Assembly: GCA_002343845.1 (NCBI GenBank) | Contig: DDSQ01000038.1 | Location: forward strand, 23,924 to 87,923 | DNA from: Planctomycetes bacterium UBA2386 | GTDB lineage: Bacteria; Planctomycetota; UBA1135; UBA2386 | Direction of reading: 5' to 3' | DNA: 64,000 nt | Shown here: positions 9,338-17,512 of the stretch, in pieces | Layout of the letters: every line of letters begins with the position of its first letter | Position numbering within the stretch: position 1 is the stretch's first letter | Notes under the pieces: generated by a model | Seen by the model: the letters and a program-made list of their open reading frames with translations, nothing else | Told to the model about the DNA's origin: nothing | The model's database searches: none | Translations under genes and position numbers: made by a program

Positions 9338-9477
9338 GGCGCAGTAGCCGCCGAGCGCGATGCCGGATGCGAGCAGGACGACGGCGGCGAGTGCAGGAAC
9401 GAAGCGGATCGTTGGGCTCCGGGACGAGCCGTGCAGGGTACGGACCGGCGCGCGCCGTGCCTATGGCCGAGGTGGGA

Positions 9478-12400
9478 TCAGCGACCGCCCGGCTGAGGGG
9501 TCGGGCCTGGTGCCGGGGTGGTCCGCGGCGCGGCTGGCTTGCCGGCCGCAACCAGGATCTCCTGATCGCCCTGCACGACGATCGCCTGATGCGTGCGTTC
9601 GCGACCGCGCACCGTGGCGACGAGCAGGTACCCGCCGGGCTTCACCGCGTCGAAGGTGAAGGCGCCGTTCTGCAGGCGCGCGTCGAGCCCAGGGTTGGTC
9701 CGCTGCCACTCGCCGAGATTCGGTGGCAACTCGGTCAACCCCGGCAGCAGCGAGATGCGGCCGCCCAACTCGGTGGCATCGCCGCCGTCGTCGCGCGTGA
9801 TGCGCCCACGCAGCGAGTGCGTCTGGACGACGATCGTGCGTTCGGTCACGACGTCGGCAACGACCTGCAACACCTCCTCGTGCAGGGTGCCGCCGCGGCG
9901 CGCGTTCTGCACCCGCAGCCGGTAGAGGCCGGGCGGCACATTGGCGATCGTGAAGCGCCCCGAGGCCGCGACGGTCGCCTGGAACGTGCGGCCGAAGCCC
10001 GGGAAGCCGCCGCCCGCGCCGCGCCCGCGGCCGCCGCCCGGGGCGCCGCTGGCACCGTTCTCGTCGTTGCGCTGCAGCTCGACTTGCAGGCCTGCGCCGG
10101 CAGTTTGGTTGTGCAGCACCGAGCCCGCGACCGAACCGACGACCGCGCGCGTGATCGGCACATCGAGCTTGCTGGTCTCGTTCGCGCGCACCGCGACGTC
10201 GGCCCGCAGCGTGCCGTCGGTGAAGCGGGGCGCGAGTTCACGCATCAGGTCCTGCGTCGAGCCGATCCAGGCGCGCACCAGGTACTCGCCGGGCGCCAGG
10301 TCGGGGATGCGGTAGCTGCCGTCGGGTTCGACGCCGACGCTCTGGAACGGACCGCCGCCGCCACCGCCGCCGGGGCGACCTCGTCCGAACAACGCACCGA
10401 ATCCGCCGAACGGCGCGGCTGCGCCGTCACCGCCGGTGTTGCTGGCGAATGGCACTGCGGCGACCCGGGCTTCGCCGTGCTCGTCGTTGCGGAGGCCGGC
10501 GACGACGCCCTGGATGCTGCCGAGGGCGGCGAGGCGGATCTCGAGGTTCGAACGATCGGCGGTGAGTTCGAACGCGTCGGTGCTGGCGGCTGCATGGCCG
10601 CGTGCCTCGGCGTGCACACGCCAGGTGCCGCGCGTCGCATGCTTGAACACGAACAGGCCCTCGCGGTTGGTCCGCACCTCGAGCCCCGGCACTGCCGAAG
10701 CGGACACTCGCGCGAACTCTCGCGTGATGCTGTCGATGTCCACCGTGTTGCCAGCACCGCCGCTGCCGTCGCCGCCGGGGCGCCCGCCGCGACCACCTCG
10801 TCGACCGACGCCTTCCAGGGCCGACGGTGCGCGCAGTTCGACCTGCGCGTCGACGATCGGGTTGCCCGCGCCGTCGAGCACGACGCCGGCGAGGTAGACG
10901 CCACCGTCGACGACCACGTCGAGCACCGGTGGGCTGCCGCCGCTTCGCACCTCGACTTCGGCCGAGCGGTACCGCGCGTGGTCCGGCGACTGCACGTGCA
11001 CTTCGAAGACGCCTTCCTGCAGGCCGGTTGCTACGAACCGGCCGTCGTCATGACGTTCGGCCTTGCCGAGGTCGCGCAGGTTCTGGCGGCCGCCATCGGG
11101 GCCTCCGGGGCCGACGGGGCCACGGCCGCCGCGACCACCTTCGCGACCGAACATCTCGCGCAGGTTGCCGGCTTGCCCTTCGAACTGCGCACGGAGGCTG
11201 GCTCGCGTGGCCTCGTCGAGGTTGCCCTGCCGCAACTGGTTCATCACGGCGTTCACGTCGAGGTTGCCTTGCCCCGGCGTGGGCAGTCCGCGCAAGCGCA
11301 CTGCGCGCATGGCGAACAGGGTCACCGGAGTGCCGTCGGCGTCGCGAACCCTGCCTTCGATCCGCAGGCCGTCCTGCATCGTGACTTGCAGGAGCACGCC
11401 GAGCGTCGGGTCGATCCCGTTCTGTCGGTAGTCGAGGTAGCCGTCGGCGTCGACGTCGAGGCGCATCGCGACGCCGGGCAGGTGCTCGAGGAAGAACCGT
11501 CCCTGGTCGTCGGTGGTGGTGCGATGTTCCCGGCCGCCGAACCACGTTCCCGGCCCGCCCCGCCCCCCTGGTCCCTGGCGTCCGTTCGCGCCCGGCGCCC
11601 CTTCCTGGCCGTCGTTGCCGTTGCGCGGCCGCGGCTCGCTCTGCATCGACACGGCGGCCTTGGCGATCGGCTGGCCTTCGCGGTTGCGGACGATGCCGGT
11701 CGCTTCGAAGCCCGGCCCGAGCCGGATGTCGTCGACGTCGGCCGCCTGGTCTTCTTCGACCGCGAACGTCCCCGATCGGCCTTCGGTGTGGCGCTTCGCC
11801 GTCGCTGTCAGCGACCAGTCGCCAGCGGCGAGGTACGGGCGGCGGTAGTACCCGTTCGTGTCGGTCGTGAACGGCGGGAGCAACTTCTCGCGGTCGCGCA
11901 GCTGGCGCAGCGTGTTGCCGTTCTCAGGTTGCAGGCGCAGTTCGGCGCCGGCGATGCCGTTGCCCTCCAAGTCCGTGACGCGGCCGCGCACCTCGCCGCC
12001 CGCCATCAACGTCAGGTCGCCGAGGTCGACGGCGGTGGTGACATTGCCGACGTCGCGGTCGAACACGCCGACGGCGTGCCGTTGGTGGGCGACCTGCAGC
12101 CACACCCGCAAGTTGCGGAAGGTCTGGCCCTGGAATGCGAAGCGCCCCTCGGCATCCGTCGTCACCGGGTCGGGCACCCGACGCTGGCGGTTGCCCTGGC
12201 CACCGCCGCGCGGGCCGCCGCGTCCGAAGTCGAGCCACACGGTCGCGTCCGCCACCGGGCTGCGGAACTTGTCGACGACGCGTCCGCGCAGCACGACCTC
12301 GACCCGCTCGTCGGCGGCGCCGCCGTTCCCCTCGAGTTCGATTGCCGTGCGCGCGTCCCCGGCATCCAGGTTCGCGGCCTCGACCTCTCCCGGCTCCGGC

Positions 12401-12537
12401 GGCACTTCCGTCTCGTCGGTGGCGCTCCACCGCAGGATCGGCGCTTCGTCGCCGCCGAGGATCCAGGGTGCGACGACGGCTCCTCCGGCGATCAGCAGCA
12501 AGACGCCGATGACGAGCGTGACGGTTCGATGGTGCAT
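9478..12537 (-). CDS. large exported protein of carboxypeptidase-regulatory-like repeats
   Basis: 1019 residues. A signal anchor lies at about 7-27. About eight beta-sandwich repeats of the carboxypeptidase regulatory-like type follow, recognised by openings such as RGRVVDKFRSPVADATVWLD, RGRVTDLEGNGIAGAELRL, AGVVLDGAGNPIVDAQVEL and RGRITRDDGG. Each is followed by a D-x-x-G-x-F-x-F strand and a P-G-x-Y/W turn. Repeats are joined by low-complexity Gly/Arg/Pro linkers (for example near residues 315-335 and 485-500) that look disordered. There is no catalytic domain. It probably acts as a surface or periplasmic scaffold or carbohydrate/peptide-binding stalk. It is upstream of, and probably co-transcribed with, the orphan anchored protein. 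Confidence 0.75.
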   Translation of the reverse strand: MHHRTVTLVIGVLLLIAGGAVVAPWILGGDEAPILRWSATDETEVPPEPGEVEAANLDAGDARTAIELEGNGGAADERVEVVLRGRVVDKFRSPVADATVWLDFGRGGPRGGGQGNRQRRVPDPVTTDAEGRFAFQGQTFRNLRVWLQVAHQRHAVGVFDRDVGNVTTAVDLGDLTLMAGGEVRGRVTDLEGNGIAGAELRLQPENGNTLRQLRDREKLLPPFTTDTNGYYRRPYLAAGDWSLTATAKRHTEGRSGTFAVEEDQAADVDDIRLGPGFEATGIVRNREGQPIAKAAVSMQSEPRPRNGNDGQEGAPGANGRQGPGGRGGPGTWFGGREHRTTTDDQGRFFLEHLPGVAMRLDVDADGYLDYRQNGIDPTLGVLLQVTMQDGLRIEGRVRDADGTPVTLFAMRAVRLRGLPTPGQGNLDVNAVMNQLRQGNLDEATRASLRAQFEGQAGNLREMFGREGGRGGRGPVGPGGPDGGRQNLRDLGKAERHDDGRFVATGLQEGVFEVHVQSPDHARYRSAEVEVRSGGSPPVLDVVVDGGVYLAGVVLDGAGNPIVDAQVELRAPSALEGVGRRGGRGGRPGGDGSGGAGNTVDIDSITREFARVSASAVPGLEVRTNREGLFVFKHATRGTWRVHAEARGHAAASTDAFELTADRSNLEIRLAALGSIQGVVAGLRNDEHGEARVAAVPFASNTGGDGAAAPFGGFGALFGRGRPGGGGGGGPFQSVGVEPDGSYRIPDLAPGEYLVRAWIGSTQDLMRELAPRFTDGTLRADVAVRANETSKLDVPITRAVVGSVAGSVLHNQTAGAGLQVELQRNDENGASGAPGGGRGRGAGGGFPGFGRTFQATVAASGRFTIANVPPGLYRLRVQNARRGGTLHEEVLQVVADVVTERTIVVQTHSLRGRITRDDGGDATELGGRISLLPGLTELPPNLGEWQRTNPGLDARLQNGAFTFDAVKPGGYLLVATVRGRERTHQAIVVQGDQEILVAAGKPAAPRTTPAPGPTPQPGGR

Positions 12538-12831
12538 TGGGCGGGCGGTGCGGAACGGGTGCAGAAGGGGCGAGGTTACGGACAGGAGCGTCCAGAGCCG
12601 CCCGATCGGTGCTGTAACGACTTCGCACTGCACATCATGTGCCGGTGGGCAGCCTGCCCTCGGCGGGCTCGATTCCGTCCGCGCCACCGCCCTGCTGGCC
12701 CAGCACTGCGGCGCGCCTGGAGGGCGGACATCGTGGTCCGCGCCAGCACCTGGGGCTTGCCAGCGGTTCGTGCACGCGGCCAAACTCGCCGCTCCGGTCG
12801 CCGACGTCGCTTCGCCCCGCCCACCCGTTCC
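12538..12831. other. 294-base divergent intergenic region, no gene seen
   Basis: Separates the minus-strand repeat protein from the plus-strand QueG-like gene, so both promoters should lie here. The minus strand contains a TAACCT box (complement of about 12574-12579) that could be a -10 element. No matching -35, terminator or RNA gene could be supported. Confidence 0.3.
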
Positions 12832-13602
12832 ATGCTCCCGGCCCAGCTCGAGCAGATGCGTCTCCGCGGTGCGGCGGCTGGACTCAACCTGCTCGGTGCG
12901 GTCGATCGGGTCCGCTTCGATGCCAGCGAACCGAAGGAACGGCGCGTCGCCGCCATCGCGCCCCGCTGCGGTACGATCGTGGTACTCGGTACGGGCGGAC
13001 GATGGTGGGCCAGCAAGGGCCAAGACGCGCGCGGCGACAGCAGTTCGGTGGCGGGCGCCACGTCGCTTGCCGCCGAAGCCCTGGCCGAGACGTTGCGCCC
13101 GCTCGGGATCGTGGTGCGCGTGCTGCGATTCGACGGCGGCGGTCGCGTGTGTGCCGCGCGACTCGGCGAGGCAGCAGGCTTCGGCACCGTGTCGCCGGTC
13201 TCGGGGCTGTTGTTGCACCCGCAGTACGGTCCCTGGTTGCGCGTCCGGGCGGCCCTCTTGATCGACGGCCAGCCGTTCGGCGACGTTCCCGACGCGTCGA
13301 TCGCCGAGTCGTTCCGGCCGTGCTGCACGTGTTCCCGTCCCTGCCTCGCGGCGTGTCCGGCCAGCGTCAGTGATGGCATGGGCAACCATGACCTGGCGGC
13401 GTGCGGAACGCATCGCCATCGAGGTGGCTGCGCATCCGAATGCGCGACCCGCGCGGCGTGTCCGCTCGGCACCGAACACCGCGACTCCCCGCAGGATGGC
13501 GTGCACGGTCACACCTTCGAGTTGCCGACCCTCCAGCGGTGGTTCGGGCTCGGCGCGTGGCGTGCCGTGCCCAAGCCCTGGCGCGGCGGTCCGTGCGGAT
13601 GA
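12832..13602 (+). CDS. QueG-like (epoxyqueuosine-reductase-related) iron-sulfur protein
   Basis: 256 residues. The centre (residues ~120-150), SPVSGLLLHPQYGPWLRVRA, resembles the corrinoid/QueG-like family region before its ferredoxin domain. The C-terminal third is cysteine-rich: a CxxCxxxCxxxCP group in CCTCSRPCLAACP (about 165-176), then GCASECATRAACP (about 198-210), sufficient for two 4Fe-4S clusters. QueG enzymes use cobalamin plus two 4Fe-4S clusters. This protein is shorter than QueG (about 350-380 residues), so it may be a related reductase or ferredoxin rather than true QueG. The ATG at 12832 was picked by domain start. Its end overlaps a BtuF-like gene by ATGA. Confidence 0.5.
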   Translation: MLPAQLEQMRLRGAAAGLNLLGAVDRVRFDASEPKERRVAAIAPRCGTIVVLGTGGRWWASKGQDARGDSSSVAGATSLAAEALAETLRPLGIVVRVLRFDGGGRVCAARLGEAAGFGTVSPVSGLLLHPQYGPWLRVRAALLIDGQPFGDVPDASIAESFRPCCTCSRPCLAACPASVSDGMGNHDLAACGTHRHRGGCASECATRAACPLGTEHRDSPQDGVHGHTFELPTLQRWFGLGAWRAVPKPWRGGPCG

Positions 13603-14366
13603 CGGCGCCGCGTCGGATCGTCAGCCTGGTGCCCAGCACGACCGAGAGTGTGCATGCATTGGGCGCTGGCGATCGTCTGGTCGGTTGCACGCGGTGGTGC
13701 ACCGAGCCTGGGAAGGCGCTGGCCGACGTTCCACGCATCGGCGGCACCAAGAACCCCGACCGCGAGGCGATCGCCGCGTTGCTGCCCGATCTGGTGTTGG
13801 GCAATGCCGAAGAGAACCGGCCCGAGGATCTCGACTGGCTCGGCGCCCGCTTTCCCGTGCTGGTGCAGACGCCCTGCGACGTGGTCGCAGCCACGCACGC
13901 GCTCCGCGAACTGGCGACGCGTCTTGGCGTCGGCGACGCAGCCGCAGCTCCTTGGCTGCTTCGCATCGAGTCGTGGCTCGTCGCGGCGGCAGCCGCGCGG
14001 CAGCGGCGCGCGTTGCTGCGGGTCTGCTACGTGATCTGGCGCCGACCATGGATGAGCATCGCGCGCTCGACGTTCGTACACGACGTGCTGGCGACCGTTG
14101 GCCTGACGAACGTCTGTGCCGACGCGGCCGTGCGCTATCCGGAGTTCGATCCGGACGTCGTTCGCGCCGGCGGCGTCGATTGCGTGCTGCTCGCCAGCGA
14201 GCCGTGGGAGTTCGACGAAACGCAGCGCCGCGAACTGGCGGCCGCGAACGTCTTCGGGGGCGCGCGCCTCCTGGTCTGCGATGGCCGTGACTTCTGCTGG
14301 CACGGCGTGCGGATGGCCAATGGCCTCGGGCGCGCGTTGGCGCTTGCCGGCTCGCTCGGGGACTGA
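13599..14366 (+). CDS. BtuF-like helical-backbone metal/corrinoid-binding protein, no signal peptide
   Basis: 255 residues. The N-terminus RIVSLVPSTTESVHALGAGDRLVG is the hallmark of the cobalamin/Fe-siderophore binding fold (type III solute-binding protein). PDLVLGNAEEN and later PWEFDE and NVFGGARLLVCDG complete the two lobes. The chain starts at the domain itself with no signal peptide, so it is predicted cytoplasmic or exported by another route. It overlaps the Fe-S protein gene (ATGA), suggesting joint function, perhaps delivery of or binding to corrinoid. No BtuC/BtuD permease or ATPase is adjacent. Confidence 0.75.
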   Translation: MTAPRRIVSLVPSTTESVHALGAGDRLVGCTRWCTEPGKALADVPRIGGTKNPDREAIAALLPDLVLGNAEENRPEDLDWLGARFPVLVQTPCDVVAATHALRELATRLGVGDAAAAPWLLRIESWLVAAAAARQRRALLRVCYVIWRRPWMSIARSTFVHDVLATVGLTNVCADAAVRYPEFDPDVVRAGGVDCVLLASEPWEFDETQRRELAAANVFGGARLLVCDGRDFCWHGVRMANGLGRALALAGSLGD

Positions 14367-14399
14367 CCGGCAGCGGCACTCGATCGTGCCCGGTGGCGG

Positions 14400-14747
14400 T
14401 CAGTGCATCGCCGGGTGCTTGGTCATGTCCACGATCGGTGCCTTGCCGGCGACGGCGAGGATCGTGTGGGCCATTGCCTCCACTTCGGCAGGGGTGGCGA
14501 CGTGCGGGCTCTTCGCGAGGACGCTGCCGTCCTTGTCCCGGACCGCCAGGAAGTGTCGGCCGTCGGCGCTCCGGTGCGGCACCAGGTTGTGGCTGTCGCG
14601 CAAGGCCGAGCGGACGTGCAGGATGGCGTTCTGCAGCATGATCTTGCTCGTGCCGGGCAGGCCGACCAGCAGCGTCCTGCCGCCGTCGCCGCGGAGCTGG
14701 AAGTTCACCTTGTCGTGATCGAGCACCAGTTCGAAACGATTGGACAT
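14400..14747 (-). CDS. DUF1508 (YegP-like) tandem-repeat protein
   Basis: 115 residues made of two copies of the roughly 50-residue DUF1508 unit. The first, from RFELVLDHDKVNFQLR, includes TLLVG and an ending helix; the second, from GRHFLAVRDKDGSVLAKSPH, ends in a helix of similar length. This is the same two-repeat plan as YegP. The start is decided by a GGAGG nine bases before ATG 14747; a second ATG at 14756 touches the GGAGG directly and is less likely. Function in the family is unknown. It ends facing the BtuF-like gene. Confidence 0.72.
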   Translation of the reverse strand: MSNRFELVLDHDKVNFQLRGDGGRTLLVGLPGTSKIMLQNAILHVRSALRDSHNLVPHRSADGRHFLAVRDKDGSVLAKSPHVATPAEVEAMAHTILAVAGKAPIVDMTKHPAMH

Positions 14748-14756
14748 CGGGGGCAT

Positions 14757-14761
14757 CCTCC
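14757..14761 (-). promoter_or_regulatory. ribosome binding site GGAGG deciding the DUF1508 start
   Basis: GGAGG on the minus strand, nine bases before ATG 14747 and directly abutting ATG 14756. The spacing favours the inner ATG. Confidence 0.5.
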
Positions 14762-14834
14762 GAGGCGCAAGGACGAGCCGATGGCGTCGCATGTTCCGGA
14801 GCACCGAGCGGATTGCAGCGGTGGGACACGACCC

Positions 14835-15031
14835 GGGGACTGATCCCTTGGCTGTGCTCGGGCGGAAGGCCCTGGCGGGGCTGGGGCTGCGGCAGCTTCC
14901 CTGCGCGGTGCGGCGTCGTCGTGCGACGCATGCGGGTTGGATCCACGAGGCCGGGTGGACAGGGAATCTCGCGGTCGAGTTGCGGAGCGGGGGCCCTCGG
15001 CCTGACGAGCACAATCAGGGGATCAGTCCCC
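14835..15031. repeat. intergenic element bounded by 13-base inverted repeats
   Basis: GGGGACTGATCCC (14835-14847) recurs inverted at 15019-15031. The enclosed roughly 170 bases have no gene. Size and palindromic ends resemble REP/REPIN-like or small non-autonomous elements. No target-site duplication was found by eye, so this is only a candidate. Confidence 0.4.
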
Positions 15032-15062
15032 GCGAACCGGCGCAGGTCCGCTGCCCGATTCG

Positions 15063-16421
15063 TCAGGAACTCGGCGTCGTCAGGGACTTCCGCGTCGACG
15101 TTCGTTCCCGACGTCGGCGCCGGCGGGCGTCCATGGCCCGACTGTGCTCGAGGGAGGATCGCGCGGTGCGATGTTGGCTCCACAGCAGCAGCACCAGGAA
15201 CAGGGTCAGGCTGCCGCCGATCCAGAGGCCGATCTCACGCATCGCGGCGCCGGTCTCCAGTTGGTAGAGGTCGAGGTCGGCGGCGACGAACAAGGGAATG
15301 CGGTAGCCGCGATTCCGGTTCGTCTCGTACGCGAGCCACCGGTAGTAGTAGCCCCGCACCTCGAGTTGGGCGCGCGTGGCGATGTCGACGCGCTTGGGCA
15401 CCCAGACGGGGATGACGTGTCCGCCGAACTCGCGCACCTGGATCCACGCCACGGTCCACGAGGAGATGCCGGCGGGGTTCGACGGGGCGGCCATCGACGT
15501 GCGCTGGATCAGCGGTCCGACGATGCGGATCGGCGTGCCTCGCGGCACTTCGTGGTCCTTCAGCTTCTCGTGGTGGTCGTGGGCGTTCAGCACCGGGAAG
15601 GCGCGCCAGTCGGCGAGGGTTCGGCTGGCCGCGGTGTCGCGCGCGTACGCGGCGAGGTGCCAGAGCGGTACGTCCTGGTCCTCCTCGACCGTTCGCCACA
15701 TCGGATCCCCCGGGAACGCACTGCGGTCATCGACCTTCGCGAACACGTTCGGGTCGAGCACCGTCACCGGCGGCCAGTCCTCGTAGTCGCGTTGCATCGC
15801 GCGGCCGACGAGCATTGGCGCCCGTTCGATCGCCCGCGGGTAGGTCGTGTCGCGGAGCTTCAGCAGGTAGCCATCGACGCGGACCCAGTCGCCGGCCTTC
15901 ACGCCTTCGGGCGGCGGGATCGAGAACGTCGCCAACACGTGGTTGCCGTCGGCGAGACGAACCGTCGCTTCGTAGATCGAGTAGTTGCGGACCGGGTGGC
16001 CTTCGCGAGGGCCGCTCAGTTCCTCGAGGACGCCTTCGTACCAGAGCCAGCGCAGCCGCATCGTGGCGAGGTTGTCGCGGACCTCGGCCACGGGCACGGG
16101 GCGGTCGGGAGCGCCGAGTGCGCTGGCGACGGAAGGGCCGACGTCGATCGACTTCGACAGCAGGTGGCGAAGCGGCTCGACTTCGATCGCGAGCCGCTGC
16201 TCGCGCGTCGCGTCCTGGGCGCCGGCGAGGATCTGCCGGTCGAGTTCGGGCACCGCCACGATCGTGGGCACCGGATCGTCGTCAGGTTGTGCGACCGGCG
16301 GCTGCTCGAGCGACGCCATGACGTACACGAGCATCGCGACGACGATCGCCGCCAGCGCGAACCGCGCCGATGGCGGGATCCGCGGCAGCAGCTGGATGGG
16401 GCCTTGGTGGGTCACGGTCAC
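15063..16421 (-). CDS. hypothetical bitopic membrane protein with large extracytoplasmic domain
   Basis: 452 residues from a GTG at 16421; a second in-frame GTG at 16415 follows a CAGGG and is equally plausible. TM1 is at about residues 20-40 (FALAAIVVAMLVYVMASL). A beta-rich soluble region of about 360 residues follows, then TM2 near 400-425 (IGLWIGGSLTLFLVLLLW) and a short Arg-rich, cytoplasmic-looking tail. Stretches such as DWVRVDGYLLKLRDTTYP and RGTPIRIVGPLIQ resemble OB-fold strands seen in membrane-anchored proteins. No catalytic motif and no family are recognised. Confidence 0.7.
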   Translation of the reverse strand: MTVTHQGPIQLLPRIPPSARFALAAIVVAMLVYVMASLEQPPVAQPDDDPVPTIVAVPELDRQILAGAQDATREQRLAIEVEPLRHLLSKSIDVGPSVASALGAPDRPVPVAEVRDNLATMRLRWLWYEGVLEELSGPREGHPVRNYSIYEATVRLADGNHVLATFSIPPPEGVKAGDWVRVDGYLLKLRDTTYPRAIERAPMLVGRAMQRDYEDWPPVTVLDPNVFAKVDDRSAFPGDPMWRTVEEDQDVPLWHLAAYARDTAASRTLADWRAFPVLNAHDHHEKLKDHEVPRGTPIRIVGPLIQRTSMAAPSNPAGISSWTVAWIQVREFGGHVIPVWVPKRVDIATRAQLEVRGYYYRWLAYETNRNRGYRIPLFVAADLDLYQLETGAAMREIGLWIGGSLTLFLVLLLWSQHRTARSSLEHSRAMDARRRRRRERTSTRKSLTTPSS

Positions 16422-16578
16422 CCTGCGTGCAACGGTGCGGTGCGGGCTGCGGTTTGCCGGCCGTTGCGAAAGACGGCCGCCGGGGTGCGAGCCGACCGGT
16501 TCTGGCCTCGCTGCGTCGGGGCGCTGGCCGCCACCGGGAGCACGCCACGGCGATGCATCACGGTTCGCCGCTGCACCA

Positions 16579-16956
16579 TCAGGGCTCGGGCTTCTCGAAC
16601 AACCCGCCGAGGTGGAAGTTGGCGATGTCCGACCGGTCGACGATCGCCGCCGCGTTGACGCCCAGGGTGATCGCGATCACCTCGGCGATCTCCTCGGACG
16701 TGGCGCCCTCCTTCTTGGCCTTCTTGAGGTGTCCCTCGAGACATCCCTTGCAGCCCGAGACCAGCGACGCCGCGATCGCGATGTACTCCTTCGTCTTGAG
16801 GTCGATCTTCGACTTGCCGTAGGTCGCCTTGTAGAAGCCCATGTAGAGCTCCTTCAGATGCGGCGTCAGCAGCGCGTAGCTGCGCATTGCCGAACTCGGG
16901 AGCCGGCCGTCGGCCATGATGTCGCCGGGGGCCGGTTTCTTGGAATCGTCGCTCAT
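16579..16956 (-). CDS. AhpD-like carboxymuconolactone decarboxylase family protein
   Basis: 125 residues, typical for a single CMD domain. The redox motif CxxC followed by H is present as GCKGCLEGH (about residues 70-78), then EGATSEEIAEVIAIT, both hallmarks of AhpD-like thiol-disulfide peroxidase partners. These proteins reduce peroxides or act with peroxiredoxins. No AhpC or lipoamide partner is adjacent, so the electron route is unknown. The ATG at 16956 gives a hydrophilic MSDDSKKP start. Confidence 0.85.
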   Translation of the reverse strand: MSDDSKKPAPGDIMADGRLPSSAMRSYALLTPHLKELYMGFYKATYGKSKIDLKTKEYIAIAASLVSGCKGCLEGHLKKAKKEGATSEEIAEVIAITLGVNAAAIVDRSDIANFHLGGLFEKPEP

Positions 16957-17006
16957 GAGTCGTGCGGGGCGGCCGGTATACGCCCCGGCGGGCGAAACGG
17001 CTGCGA

Positions 17007-17432
17007 TTATTGCAGCGACAACTGGAGCCGCACCAGTGCGTCGCGATCGGCGGGCAGTTCGAGTTCGCGGAAGGCGGCGTCGAACGGCAGCCACTGCAGC
17101 TCGCCGATCATCGGGCCAGGACGCAGGTGCATCACGGGTTCGCTCGGCGTGCCCGCCTGCCAGGCGTAGGGCCACTCGACCAGCCCGACGTCGCCGAACA
17201 GGTCCTTCTGGGGTGCCTGCAGCTCGATCAGGTGCACCGGCCGGCGGAGCCCGGTCTCGGCGTGCACTTCGCGGCGGATCGCGTCCTCGAGCTTCTCGCC
17301 CGGGCTGACCGCGCCGACGACGGGACCGAGCGGCCACTCCTGACGCGGCTTGTGGCGTAGCAGCAGGAACTCGACGCGGCGGTCGAGCACCTGGAACACG
17401 AAGACCCGCACGCGATGTTCGAGCTGGAACAT
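17007..17432 (-). CDS. Nudix hydrolase with imperfect Nudix box
   Basis: 141 residues. The box reads G-x5-E-x7-REVHAETGL (about residues 41-62: GAVSPGEKLEDA, then RREVHAETGL). It matches the consensus G-x5-E-x7-REUxEExGU except that the first Glu of the EE pair is Ala. The remaining Glu could still bind metal, but activity may be altered. Nudix enzymes cleave nucleoside diphosphates linked to another moiety; the substrate is unknown here. The ATG at 17432 starts MFQLEHRVRVFVFQ, the first strand of the fold. Confidence 0.8.
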   Translation of the reverse strand: MFQLEHRVRVFVFQVLDRRVEFLLLRHKPRQEWPLGPVVGAVSPGEKLEDAIRREVHAETGLRRPVHLIELQAPQKDLFGDVGLVEWPYAWQAGTPSEPVMHLRPGPMIGELQWLPFDAAFRELELPADRDALVRLQLSLQ

Positions 17433-17512
17433 GGCCGCCCGCCCTCCTCTAGTCGGGCTCATCGGCCGAGTTTGCGGGGAGGCTGCTGCGGGTCCCGGAT
17501 TTCCGCGGCCGC

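Larger units (their letters stand above)
14748..15062. other. 315-base gene-free stretch carrying an inverted repeat
   Basis: No open frame in this stretch looks coding; in-frame extensions of neighbours are arginine-rich shadows. Its only clear structure is a 13-base perfect inverted repeat, GGGGACTGATCCC at 14835-14847 and its complement at 15019-15031, about 170 bases apart. Confidence 0.45.
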
